A stretch of 64,000 nt of DNA from Crocodylus rhombifer (Eukaryota; Chordata; Crocodylia; Crocodylidae). Location: positions 186,001 through 250,000 of the forward strand of contig JAVSML010001079.1 in NCBI GenBank assembly GCA_038503035.1. The letters run 5' to 3'. The position numbers were made by a program, and so were the translations under genes. Below, piece after piece: positions 12,838-23,930 of the stretch; position 1 is the first letter of the stretch, and the number at the start of each line of letters is the position of its first letter. A model generated the notes under the pieces. It made no database searches and had not been told where the DNA came from. It was given only the letters and a program-made list of their open reading frames with translations.

Positions 12838-13411
12838 AATGTTGATATCAGCAAGATTTCCAAATCACAGATTCCTAATGCTAGGCTTCTAAATTAAGGG
12901 GCATACATACAAAAACCTTGCACTGCCCATTATCTTTAGTAGAGCTGTTGAAGGGTCAATACCTTTGAAAACTAAGCTACCAGTGCAAAAAGTTGGACTT
13001 GGCAGTTTAGAATACTTTGTCTCACCCCCACATTTTTTTCTTTTCTTTTCTTTTTTTTTTGACAAACCTTGGTCATTACCTTTGTGCAGTTTTTTTCACA
13101 TAACCATTTTTATAAATTTAGTTTAACATTGCCTGGACAGTGACAGGTGCTGCAACACTTAGAATAAATATTCTTGTGCTCATTCTTCTTAGTGCTTCTC
13201 AGCTAATGGAAATATGGAAGCTTTAATAGCCCCCAACCTCCTTGACACAGTGTTTCCATTTTCCTTGCTTTCCTGGCTTCCATGAAGTGTTACGCTTTTA
13301 ATAGTGAAATGAATCTCTGCTTCAGTAAAACATTGCCCTTGTCTCTGAGCCTCTTTAGCAGTCATGTTATGCCAGCTGCCAAGTGAGTGCAGTTGACATG
13401 TATCACTGAAG
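12838..13411. other. unassigned DNA
   Basis: No gene seen. A T-rich CTTTT/TTTT tract lies at about 13035-13060. Confidence 0.6.
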
Positions 13412-13658
13412 ATGAGGGCTACCTATTTCAGTCCCTGGTGATATGATAGGCTATGTTGTTGATATATGTAAATCAGCTCTAAGACATGATGGGCACCATT
13501 TGACGACCACAATGAAATAGAAATCTATTCTTTAGATTCACCAGTTTACACCTCTGATATTCCAGTCCTCTTCACATGGAGTCCACTGAACACTGATTTC
13601 ATAGTTTCATAGTTTCTAGGGTTGGAAGGGACCTGAGTAGATTGTCTAGTCCACCCCC
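13412..13658. repeat. direct duplication, copy A (unique DNA plus CR1 3' tail)
   Basis: These 247 bases match 15106-15352 with one substitution. The first ~187 bases are otherwise unassigned DNA. The last ~60 are the 3' tail of a minus-strand CR1 (TCATAGTTTCATAGTTTCTAGGGTTGGAA type). CR1 similarity stops abruptly at 13658, whereas copy B continues into a 2.8-kb CR1. Confidence 0.95.
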
Positions 13659-15105
13659 ACTTATGCTGTTGCTTTCTTTCCTCACCATGTATCCTTTTTT
13701 TTTAAGTGGTTGGGTGCTAGGATGTCCATGCATCAGCCTCACTATGTGACTGTACTGGGAAGTGAATGCTTGTTTGAATAATAACATATTCCAGTACATC
13801 TCAACTCTCTTTTTCCCTCTTTCTCTTTACACCTGCTAGACTGCTGCCATTCCTGATCTAGTAGCTCATCTCACTTTTCCCTTCACTTTCATTTTCATGG
13901 ACTGTCACATCTGATAGCATGAAATACTTATTCTCCAGCGATGGAGAGGTTTGAGATAATTGCTTATTTAAAGAACTGCTATTAAAATAAGTCTGCTTTA
14001 GCCTGCTTTTACCTTATGCGCTTACAGAAGTTACATTTTTTGCCTGATGAGGCTCTACAACCATAACATAACAAAGGTTCATAGCTGCTAAGTGCTTTGA
14101 AATAGCTGATATTGAGAAAATTTAACAGCTGTCTGATGAACTATCAGACAGGGGTGCTCTAAGGCAGAGTGCTTAGGGAACCTGCATACAGGTTCTTTGT
14201 GAGGGTTAATTTTGAGCAATTCCACCCATATCCCATTTGGCTTTGTGGGCTGGACTGGTGCTCATGCAGGGAAGTCCTAGCCTAGCCCTGCCCTGTTTCT
14301 CTAGCCCTAGCCCTGAAACCTCTGTTTCCTCCCTGTTAAGCAGAAGGAGGCAGGGATGATGGAAGGGAACCCCCACATTCTGAGCATACCCCCCCAGCCG
14401 CTACTAGGGTACTGGGGGGAGTGAGGCCATAAGGTGGGCCTACCTACCCTGGCTCCAAGCACGGCAGCATTTGCTGATGCCAAGAAGCTTGTACAGAGAT
14501 CAGGGAGGCTCCCCCATCATCATGTGGGCCCAGCCCAGCTCCTCCCAAGACCCCAGCAAGCATAGCTGGGGGCATGGGTGGGGAGGGAGTCTGTCCCTCC
14601 CCCTCCACTCCAATGGCTGCTGACAGTTTCCAGCTGGTGGGGGAGCGGGTCTGAGAGAGGGAATCAGGGAGGACTGGTGCAGGCAGGCTCTGAGCCTCCT
14701 CCACCCAACAGGTGAAGGTCTGTTGGGTTCAACGGCACTTTAACTCATGGCACTTTGTGTAAAGCACCATGAGTTACAGCACCTTCCTGACAGGCTGCCC
14801 AAACTTCTGTACACACCCTTAGACTTCTCTCTTCCTCCTCCTCACACATGTTCACTCTCACAATCTTTGCTTTAAGTATCATTGACTTTCTGACCCTGTT
14901 TATTTTCTGAACTTATTATGCTGTCTTCGTTCCATCTTGGTGGGTGATGTAGGGGAGAGAGGCTATTAATACTTAATTTGAAATCTTCCCTGATTAAATT
15001 TTGATCATGAGTGATGTTGAGCCTCTTCTAGGGGGTGCAAGGTGGTTTGACTTCGTATTAATCGTGACCTTTGCATACAAAACATGGAATACTTACTTTT
15101 CTAAA
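13659..15105. other. unassigned DNA between duplicate copies
   Basis: No gene recognised. A hairpin with 10-bp arms TAACTCATGG and CCATGAGTTA lies at 14741-14776. A GC-rich stretch at 14.25-14.7 kb gives a spurious proline-rich frame. Confidence 0.55.
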
Positions 15106-15352
15106 ATGAGGGCTACCTATTTCAGTCCCTGGTGATATGATAGGCTATGTTGTTGATATATGTAAATCAGCTCTAAGACATGATGGGCACCATTTAACGA
15201 CCACAATGAAATAGAAATCTATTCTTTAGATTCACCAGTTTACACCTCTGATATTCCAGTCCTCTTCACATGGAGTCCACTGAACACTGATTTCATAGTT
15301 TCATAGTTTCTAGGGTTGGAAGGGACCTGAGTAGATTGTCTAGTCCACCCCC
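15106..15352. repeat. direct duplication, copy B
   Basis: Partner of 13412-13658. The last ~60 bases are the 3' end of the CR1 that follows. Confidence 0.95.
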
Positions 15353-18112
15353 CTGCCATGGCAGGAAAGAGTACTGGGGTCAAACAACCCCAGCAAGGTG
15401 TTCATCTAACCTCTTCTTAAAACCCCCAGGGTAGAAGCCTGCACCACTTTTCTTGGAAGTTGATTCCAGATCCTAGCCACCCTGACTGTGAAGTAGTGCT
15501 TCCTGATATCTAGCCTAAACCTACCCTCTGCCAACTTGTGACCATTATTCTTGGTCACTCCTGGCAGTGCTTGGGGGAACAGGGACTCCCCCAATGCCTG
15601 CTGATCCCCCTGACTAGTTTATAACAGGCTAGTAGACCCCCCCTCAGCCTTCTCTTTTGGAGGCTGAACAGGTTCAGGTCCCGTAGCCTCTCCTCATAGG
15701 ACCTGCCCTGCTGTCCCTTGATCATGCGAGTGGCCCTCCTCTGGACCCTCTCCATGCTGTCCACCTCCCTCTTGAAGTGTGGTGCCCAGAACTGGACGCA
15801 GTACTCCAGCCATGGCCTGACCAGTGCCGCATAGAGGGGGAGGATCACCTCTTTGGAGCTGCCTGAGATGCATCTGTGGATGCATGACAAGGTACGGCTG
15901 GCCTTCCTGACTGCCTCCCCACACTGCCGGCCCATGTTCATCTTGGAGTCAGTGATGACCCCCAGATCCCTTTCCACCTCCGTGCTGACAAGAGGGGAGT
16001 TCCCCAACCTGTAGGTATGGTGCCGGTTGTTCCGCCCCAGGTGCATCACTTTGCACTTGTCTGTGTTGAATCCCATCCTATTCTCATCCGCCCACCCTTG
16101 TAACCTGTCTAGGTCCAGTTGTAGCCTGTTGCTCCCTTCCGGTGTGCCCACATCCCTCCACATCTTAGTGTCATCAGCAAATTTGAACAGGGTGTTTTTT
16201 TACCCCCTCGTCCAAGTCACTGATGAAGATGTTGAACAGTGCGGGCCCGAGGTCCGAGCCCTGCGGAACCCCACTGCCCACGTGCTTCCAGGTCGAGAAA
16301 GATTCATCCACTACCACCCTCTGGGTGCAGCCCTCCAGCCAGTTGGCGACCCATTTGACTGTGTGGGTGTCGACACCACAGCCCCCCAGTTTCTTAATGA
16401 GAACAGGGTGAGAGACAGTGTCAAAAGCCTTCTGGAAGTCCGGGAAGACTATGTCCACTGCTACCCCTGCATCTAATGATCTGGTGATCTGATCGTAAAA
16501 GGCCACAAGGTTGGTCTGACAGGACCTGCCACTGATGAACCCGTGTTGGTTGCCCCTAAGCATGCAGTCCCCTGCTGGCCCCTCATAGATGTGTGCCAGA
16601 ATAATCTTCTCAAACAGCTTGCCTACGATCAAGGTAAGACTAACTGGCCTATAGTTTCCCAGGTCCTCCTTCTTCCCTTTTTTGAAGATGGGAACCACGT
16701 TGGCCCTCTTCCAGTCCTCCGGCACCACACCAGACCACCACGAGTGCTCATAAAGCCATGCCAGGGGTTCTGGAATGACCTTGGCCAATTCCTTTGGAAC
16801 TCTAGGGTGGAGATCGTCCGGACCAGCTGACTTGAATATGTCCCGTCCCTCCAGAAGCTCCCTAACTAGTTCCTCGCTAACCCTTTGCCCAGGTGTGCCT
16901 CCCCTGGGGCCCGAGGGGGCTGTTCTGGTCCCTACTTAGGAAGATGGAGGCAAAGAAATTGTTAAACATGTTAGCTTTGTCATCTGATGTGATGACCAAA
17001 TTTCCCAACATGTCCTGCAGGGGCCCCAAATTACCCGGGATCTTCTTTTTATCCCCTATGTATTTAAAGAAGGACTTCTTATTGTCCTGAATCTGGGAAG
17101 GTAGTCCTAATTCCATCTCTGCCTTGGCCTTCCTGACTGCCACCCTACATCCCCAAGCGACTGCAGTATAGTCATCCCTGGTGATGACCCCTTCTTTCCA
17201 TTGGGTGTACGCCTCCCTTTTAGCAAGGAGACATTCCCGGATGCTTTTGGTGAGCCATGGAGGCTTGTTTGCCCTCCTGTTCCCTTTGATCCTCATTGGG
17301 ATTACCTTCCTTTGGGCTTGGAGGATTGTCTCCTTAAGGAGTGACCACTCTCCTTGGATACCTGGCTCCCCTCCCCTCTGTGACCTCAGCGCTTCCCCAA
17401 CTATCCTCCTTAGCTTGTTGAAGTTTGCCCTCCTGAAATCTAGAGCTGCTGCCTTACTGCAGGTCTTTGCCACCTTGCGCTGGATGGTGAATTCCAGCAG
17501 GCAATGATCACTGTCGCCCAGGTGGTCGAGCACCCGCAGACACCTCACCAGGTCATCACCCGTGGCCAGCCCTAGGTCCAACAAGGCGTCTCCCCTGGTG
17601 GGGCTGTGCACCTCCTGGGTTAGATGGAGGTCCTGCACTCTGTCTAAGAACCTACGTGAGCGGTCAGACCTGGCTGACTGCTCTTCCCAGATGTCCGGGA
17701 AGTTCAGGTCCCCCATGACTACCACATCCTTAGACTTCACTACCTCTGTGAGCTGACCTAAGAATTCCTGGTCAAGCTCTTCTCCCTGATTGGGAGGTCT
17801 GTAATAGACCCCCACCGTTAAGTCTCTTTCCCCTCAACTGCCTTGTACTCTAACCCAAAGCACTTCAGAGTTCCCCTCCTCTGACTCCTTGCTAATTGGC
17901 AAGGATGTGTATTCATCCTTAATATAGAGTGGCACGCCCCCACCTCTCCTTCCTATCCTGTCCCTCCTGTACAGCCTATAGCCCTTGACATTCACCACCC
18001 AGTCATGCGTTGAGTCCCACCATGTTTCAGTGATCCCCACTATGTCCGGGCTGGTGTCAGCTAGCAGAAGGGTGAATTCCTCCTGCTTGTTTCCCAACAA
18101 TTTCTATTCAGA
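15293..18112 (-). mobile_element. CR1 LINE, 5' truncated, ORF2 relic
   Basis: Read on the minus strand, the element starts within ORF2 at about 18.11 kb. The endonuclease domain begins with SPDIVGITETWW (about 18.05 kb), continues through MGDLNFPDI (about 17.7 kb) and keeps the SDH catalytic motif (GDSDHCLLEF, about 17.5 kb). The RT domain follows with VPIFKKG (about 16.68 kb), QKAFDTVSH (about 16.4 kb), GVPQGS (about 16.26 kb) and FADDTKMW (about 16.16 kb). The C-terminal part ends near 15.4 kb. CR1 ORF2 nicks DNA and reverse transcribes its own RNA. Frame breaks at about 17.82, 16.8 and 16.18 kb disable it; the last lies in a run of seven A just before FADD. Both core motifs are intact, so it is one of the better preserved copies here. 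It shares a subfamily look with the copy at 49-51.5 kb. Confidence 0.92.
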
Positions 18113-21100
18113 CTCCACCTAACACTTTCCTTTTTTGCTCTGCAAGCATTTTGCTGACATGAGAAACCATTTGCTACGCTCAACCCCCCCCCAAACAATC
18201 TCATTTAAGGGAAAGCAATTGTGTTCAAGTCATATAAACACACACACACTCACAGACACATACAGAACTTAATTTTGCATAATCACATCAGTTTTTAGCC
18301 TTGGCAGTGTATTCAGATCTTCCAACCCCTTACAGTCAGTTCTCATTCTCTAGCAGCCTCCCTGCTGGAAAAACAATTACATTTGTCAAAAGGCATCCCA
18401 TATAGAATTTAAAAGTGCCACAAAACTATTGTTCTAGAGGGCGCTCCAGGGCTTTTAGGATAATTACTGGATATAGGGCAGCCAGTCATAACTTTTATCC
18501 AAAGTAAAACTCAAATGGCCAGAAAGAAACATAATAAATCCCACAAATTCTATGAACTTTAACTTAGTAGAAGAGAGATTCCCCTACACATTCTTATTCT
18601 TTTTGATAATGGATCTGCCTACTAAAAATGTTGAGAGATGAAATCTTCTCTCTGCCTGGGTTAAGGTAAAATCTGCCCAGTGGAGCTGAAGCACATAACC
18701 CAAGAAAGAGCAACTCTTAATTGGATGTTCTATTTAATCTTTCAATTACAGTTGAGTCCCCACTTGCACTGGACCAATTCCTTTTACAAAAACTTTGCCT
18801 GTACCAAGCAGCATCCAATAATGATAGTTCTCTTACGACTTTTATATCATGCCTGTGTTGGCTGCATGAGCTGTGAGTTGTTCTTATGCTCTGATATAAC
18901 ATTTGGACTCTTAGGCAGGACAGTCATTAAAAAAAAAACATCACTAACGCCATTAATAATGATTTGAATGAATAAAGTTTATTTCATTGTATTTGATCTT
19001 GAAACACTTTTTAAATACCCAGTCCTGATCTTGCTTTGTTTGAAGGCAATGATTATGGAGACCTTTTTTTTTGTATATGGATATTAAACCACTCCCCATG
19101 TTTTCTGCCATGAAAAAAAGCAGCTAGCCTAAGGGTAGAAAGGAACCGTTGTTTAATTGTGCACATGGGAACACTAAACAATAGTGGACGATAGAAAGTG
19201 AAGAATCTATTTGAAATGGGGAAAATTAAGTGACAGAATTCAACACCCCAAGTTAGAAGTTGACCAAACTACTGGAATGTAATGTTGTTACAGTGCAAAA
19301 AATGATCTCATGTGGCTTTTGGAATGGTTGACAATCAAAACTAGTACTTATTTGTTGAAATTAAAAAGTGAGGAAATATTTTACTAGTTATTACTTTTGT
19401 GTTCAGAGCTGTTATATTAGGTAAAATAAACAGGGTAGGTTATAGTGTTATCTTTCAGCCATATTATGAAAAGAAATATCTAGTGGTGGAGCCAAGATCT
19501 GAGCTCAGTTAATACACACTGACTTAAGGGGAATTGCTTTAGATTTCCATTGTTATAAACAAAACCAGTATCTGGACCAAGGACACCAAAAAGGTCTCCA
19601 ACATTCAAAGCAGTTTTTCAGACCTATATGCAGAGTTGAAAATAAATTTAATTTAATGGAAAATCCCCAAGATTATGTCTACAAGAAGTCTAAGATTGTT
19701 CTGGTTTTTTTTTTTTCAGTTGACATGAATGATATTATAAATGTAACACCTGTACACACTTCAGTTATATATTGTGTTGTTTTGTGTATATTTTTTATGT
19801 GGGCATGATGGCCCTTGTGTTTTGGCCATGGGCTCAGCACATGCCAAGCTAGGGCCTATATCTGGGGAAAATATGTAAAACCCTCTGGCCTCATTGTCCA
19901 GGGGAAGCAGAGGATTCCTCAGGCTGATTGGTTGTGGGGGGAATTGGAGTGTGGTGCTTCTTGACTGGACAGGGTGATGTCATGCAAAGGTTTCCCTCTC
20001 TGTACATGTGCTCCTGGAAAATGTCAAATAACTTAAATTCACATAGGGAATCCACTTTACAATGTACCAAATAGGGTTACGTTCCAGGACCTCAACCGTA
20101 CTGACTCCCAGACCCATTTTTACCAGTTTTAAAAGACAATTTTGGTACTCAACAACAGCAGACAGTACACACAAACACAGGACACTGTTATAATGGGGAT
20201 GGGAACTGTAGTAACATGTGTTGCAGACAATGAGTGAGGAGTCCAGATCCACATAGGAGACTATATTTTGGTGTGCATCACTCCCACAATGCACCACATG
20301 AAGCAGCTGACTGCAAGCTTCCACCACACTGATCGCATAAGCGTGAATATATCTTGCATATAACAAATTTTTGGTATAAAAATGGTTATTGCATAAGAGC
20401 AAATTTACACATATAGAACCCGCATAAAGCGATGGAAACCTGTATAAGGTGAAGTAGGCTGTGGGGAGAGAAGCTGCTAGGGGATGCTGAAGAGTGAAGT
20501 TTCATCCAAGGGAGAAGGAGTTTGTAGAGAGCAAAAAGGGAAGTTCTGGTGGAGGGGAGAGAGAGCTCTTTTCTTCCCCTTTGTTCTTTTGAGGTTTTAA
20601 GGGATTAATCCTGGGGGTTAAGAGTATTGGTTCCTGGGGTTTGCTGGCCAAGAGTTAGGCCTGGCAACCTAAACAGCATTGAAACCTGGGAGTTTCTAAT
20701 TCTCCCATTTTGGGCCAGATTGAGGTTAAGGTTTGTAACTTTCTGCTCCCAGTGGAACTGTGACCCAGACTACCTATAGCTCAGGCCTAGAGGGTAGGCC
20801 TGGTCTCTCACTTTCTTTCTATTGATGGTCCTTTGTTCTAGTCAGTCTGTGTGGTTGAGCCGGCTGTAGCCATTAATCAGCCTGGCTCCTGCTGGAGTTT
20901 TTCTTGCAGTTTTGTTTAGCAGGCCATATAATCCAGCCCAGAAGTTTTGGAGTGCATGCATGCTGTCTGGAGCCGTAGTCACTCCTCACACACGCATATA
21001 GCCTCTTTGTGGGAGCAAAGGTTGGCATGGTACCATTCCTCCAAAAGGAACAAGGGGCCTTTTGCACCGCAGGATTCATGCTCTCTAGTTGCTTCCCCTG

Positions 21101-21469
21101 GTGCAGTGCAACCTATAGACATTGTCTTGTTGTTAGTAGTGTTTTAAATTGCAGTTGGTGTTTTCCTTTGTTTTCTGTAATGAATCTATTTTTTGTGTTT
21201 ACAGTGCTTGTGAGGAGGGTTTTTTTGTTTATGTAGGGCAGCCTAATAATTCCTTTAGTGTTTCCCAGGTGGTCTAGGTGGGGGCTTAAGCCAAGGTAAA
21301 ATAGATTTAGTACCCCAAAATTGAACCTGGCCCTTGTTGCTACTGACTGGTGCCCAGAAGAAGGGTTACAAACATTAGGAATGTCTGCAGGAGAAACTAC
21401 CACCCCCTCTCACACAGCCTTATTATTTATTTTGATATATACAGAAATAAAAAAACCCTCTTTTTGCGA
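18113..21469. other. unassigned DNA
   Basis: No host exon recognised. There is a short CA-rich tract at 18237-18264. The stretch 19.8-21.3 kb has mixed composition and could hide an old LTR or MITE. The segment 19.99-20.45 kb contains GTATAA/CGCATAAAGCG-like motifs, but I could not define its termini. Confidence 0.5.
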
Positions 21470-22205
21470 AGCGGGCTGTATTTGATTTGGATTCACCCCT
21501 ATTCAGGGGACTATTCGGGTGTATCAAAATTCGATTCATTATTCGTGTCACTGTCCCGATTCAATTCAGCCAAATCTGAATCTTAAGATTCGATTCTGAT
21601 TTGAAGAATCAGTGATTCACCCATAGACACAGCTTTATATGTTTTTTCTACATACCTCAAGGTACCAGACATGGCTTGTGATTGTTGAGATGGTGGGGCA
21701 GATGGAGCATCTCACATAAGAAGCATTTCCAGTCCACTTCCAGGTCTGTTGCCAAGCATACAGGGACCTGTGCACCCCCCCCACTCAGTGATCAGCTGCA
21801 GGTCCATGGGTGCCCCCCCAGAGCCAGGATGCACCAGTTGCTGTATCAAGGGGCAGAGGGAGTGGGTCCCCCGTGAGCTCTGTGGCAGACCCAGAAGTGG
21901 ACCGGAAGTACTTCTGGTCCACTTCTGGGTCTGCCACCAAGCACCTGGGGCACTCCTTGTGCTCCTGTGGGATCCTCCATCCCACCCACCATCACAGTGT
22001 TCATCAGCTGCCTAGTACCTTGAGGTATGTAGAAAAAACATATAAAGCTGTGTCTATGTTCAAATCATCAACTCTCTCCAAATCTCTCCATATTGAATTG
22101 GAGGCTTCTGTTTCAATTTGGAGAGATTAAAGGGTCTCCTGATTTGATTCAGATTCAGAGATTCGACTGCTGAATTGGGCTGAATCTCCTCTGAATTGAA
22201 TCAGT
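21470..22205. mobile_element. foldback inverted-repeat element, copy 1
   Basis: A non-coding element of about 735 bp built from nested inverted repeats. A perfect 44-bp inverted repeat pairs 21622-21665 with 22015-22058. A 54-bp palindrome with one mismatched pair occupies the centre (21883-21936). Outside the 44-bp arms both flanks are rich in GATTC/GAATC words in opposite orientation, so the whole element can fold into one long hairpin. Two related copies occur at 51.5 and 54.0 kb. Structure and abundance recall MITE-like families described from crocodilians (Chompy), but I cannot confirm identity. No transposase is encoded. Confidence 0.8.
21883..21936. repeat. 54-bp near-perfect palindrome
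   Basis: The arms start TGGCAGACCCAGAAGTGGAC and the reverse complement follows at once around a GAAGTACTTC centre. Only one base pair mismatches. It is the centre of foldback copy 1. Confidence 0.95.
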
Positions 22206-22564
22206 GACTGAAGCTTTGCACATCTCTGTCCTCTTGGGATTTGGGAAAAGAAGTGCTTTTTGCTTTGGCTGGTGTGTGGGACAGCAATGTCCAAGTTCTC
22301 TCTTCTACAGCATGTCCGCCTTCCAATTGCTGTTGTGTGTAACAGTAGGAACAGAGAACATTATGCTAATAAAACTAAGACTTCTAACCAGCCATGAGGG
22401 ATTTGGAGCAATTCAGGATAACATCGGAATACTCATATTTTGGTTTGGTAGCTGGAGTATTTCCTGTATGACTATACTGTATTGTTTAGTAAATTCAGCA
22501 AGTGCATCTCTGTACAAAGAGATAGCAATGGCCACCTTTACCATAATGGTCACTCTTCAGCACA
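22206..22564. other. unassigned DNA
   Basis: A plus-strand frame of 188 codons spans 22204-22770, but it crosses the tRNA-like relic and CR1 DNA and shows no family signature. I regard it as chance. Confidence 0.5.
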
Positions 22565-22636
22565 GGTCCAGTGACCTAGTGGATAAGGCATCAGCCTCTG
22601 GAGCTGGGGACTGTGGATTCAAGTCGATTGTGATAG
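22565..22636 (+). pseudogene. tRNA-Arg-like relic or tRNA-derived SINE head
   Basis: GGTCCAGTGACCTAGTGGAT followed by AAGGCATCAG resembles the acceptor, D-arm and A-box of tRNA-Arg. GGATTCAAGTC resembles a B box. A five-pair anticodon stem (TCAGC with GCTGG) encloses a seven-base loop with CTG in the anticodon position, which differs from arginine anticodons. The 3' acceptor strand does not pair with the 5' strand and no CCA-ready end is seen. It is therefore a pseudogene or the head of a SINE, not a working tRNA. Confidence 0.55.
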
Positions 22637-22739
22637 TAACTTTTCACCTGGAACTACTTGGACAACAGTCACCTCATTCTCCAGGAAATGTAGGACCAGG
22701 GTTGCTCCTCCCCTGGCCCTACACAACTGGTATGCTCCC

Positions 22740-23930
22740 CTTTCCATACAATGGAAGAGGAGAAAGGTAAGCAGCATGCTGCCACCCCAAGAGGAGGCAC
22801 AAGACAGTGGGGTACCTGTGGAGTACCAAGGGCCCCTCTGCTGTCTGGATCCCCTAGCCTGTGAGGTCTGCTGTCTCCCTAGGGCCCACATCTGAGATGT
22901 TGTGGAGAGGATCCTCAGGCTCATCCAGCCCTCTGACTATTATCCTATGCTTCTCATCCATGTGGGAACTAATGACATGGCCAGGAGTAATCCGGATTGG
23001 GTCATTACCGATTACAGGGCTCTGGGAGCTGGGCTCAAGGGGTTAGGGGCCCAGGTAGTCATTTCCTCTGTTCTCCCAGTTGCAGGCAATGGACCTAGGA
23101 GGGAAGGATGAATTGAGGAAATCAACTGACAACTCTGGCGGTGGTGCCACCATGAAGGCTTCAGCTTCCTTGATTGCAACGCACACTTCAGGGAGAGAGA
23201 ACTCCTGGGAAGGGACGGCATCCACCTCACATGGAGAGTTAAGTCCCTGTTCTTGGCCAGGATAGCCGATCTTCAAGATAGGGCTTTAAACTAAGATTGC
23301 TGGGGGTTGTGGAAACACCTACTGGAGCTTGCCTGGGGACTGATATACAAGAAAGCACCTTAGATAGGTACACTAGGAGAGCCATTCTTGCTGGAGCTCA
23401 GGGTATAGTTTCCCTTCAGCAGGAAGCAGAGGGTCTTAAAAGGAGGATTCAGGTGCCTGTACACTAAGGGCCAGGAGCATGGGTACCAAGCAGAAGGAGC
23501 TAGCCCTTATGCTCTCCAGTGGGCATTATGACCTAGTAGGGATTACAGGGACCTGGTGGGACTCCTTATATGTTTGGAGCATAGCCATAGAGGGCTATGC
23601 CCTCCATAGAGGGGACTGGGTAGGGAAGTAAGGTGGAAGTGTAACTGTCTATGGGCAGGAGCAGTACACCTCCTTTGAGACCAACATCAGCTCCAGAGCA
23701 GAATGGCCTGAAACCCTCTGGGTCATGCAACAGGGTGTGTGTGTGGGGGGGTGGATAGAGACCTAACGGTAAGTGTATACTACAGGCCACCAAACCAGAG
23801 GCAGGAATTCGATCTAGAGTTCGCCCGAGAACTGTTGTGGGTGACTTGCATTATCCAGACATCTCTTAGGAGGAACTCTCGGCCAAGTCAGACTCATGCA
23901 TTCCTTCCTAACCTGCTCAGCTAGACTTAG
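22740..23930 (+). mobile_element. CR1 LINE fragment: ORF1 esterase and start of ORF2
   Basis: Plus-strand fragments follow the CR1 ORF1 esterase (SGNH hydrolase) order. A decayed GDSL block lies near 22.8 kb, EVCCLPRA near 22.87 kb, IHVGTNDMARS near 22.96 kb, AQVVISSVLPV near 23.06 kb and DGIHLTWRVKSLFLARIADL near 23.2-23.28 kb. The conserved Asp and His of the last block are kept. ORF2 endonuclease traces follow at 23.77-23.9 kb (VYYRPPNQRQEFDLEFAREL, then GDLHYPDIS in a shifted frame), after which similarity stops. The ORF1 esterase is thought to help CR1 retrotransposition. Stops and frameshifts throughout rule out function. Confidence 0.8.

Noticed and set aside
16027..16476. 149-codon plus-strand frame opposite CR1
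   Set aside because: Antisense shadow of the CR1 RT, whose motifs read clearly on the minus strand.
17181..17507. 108-codon plus-strand frame
   Set aside because: Antisense shadow of CR1 ORF2.
19800..21400. Possible LTR or MITE
   Set aside because: Composition is suggestive, but I found neither matching termini nor a target-site duplication.
22204..22770. 188-codon plus-strand frame
   Set aside because: It spans a tRNA-like relic and the start of a CR1 fragment, with no family signature. Best explained as chance.
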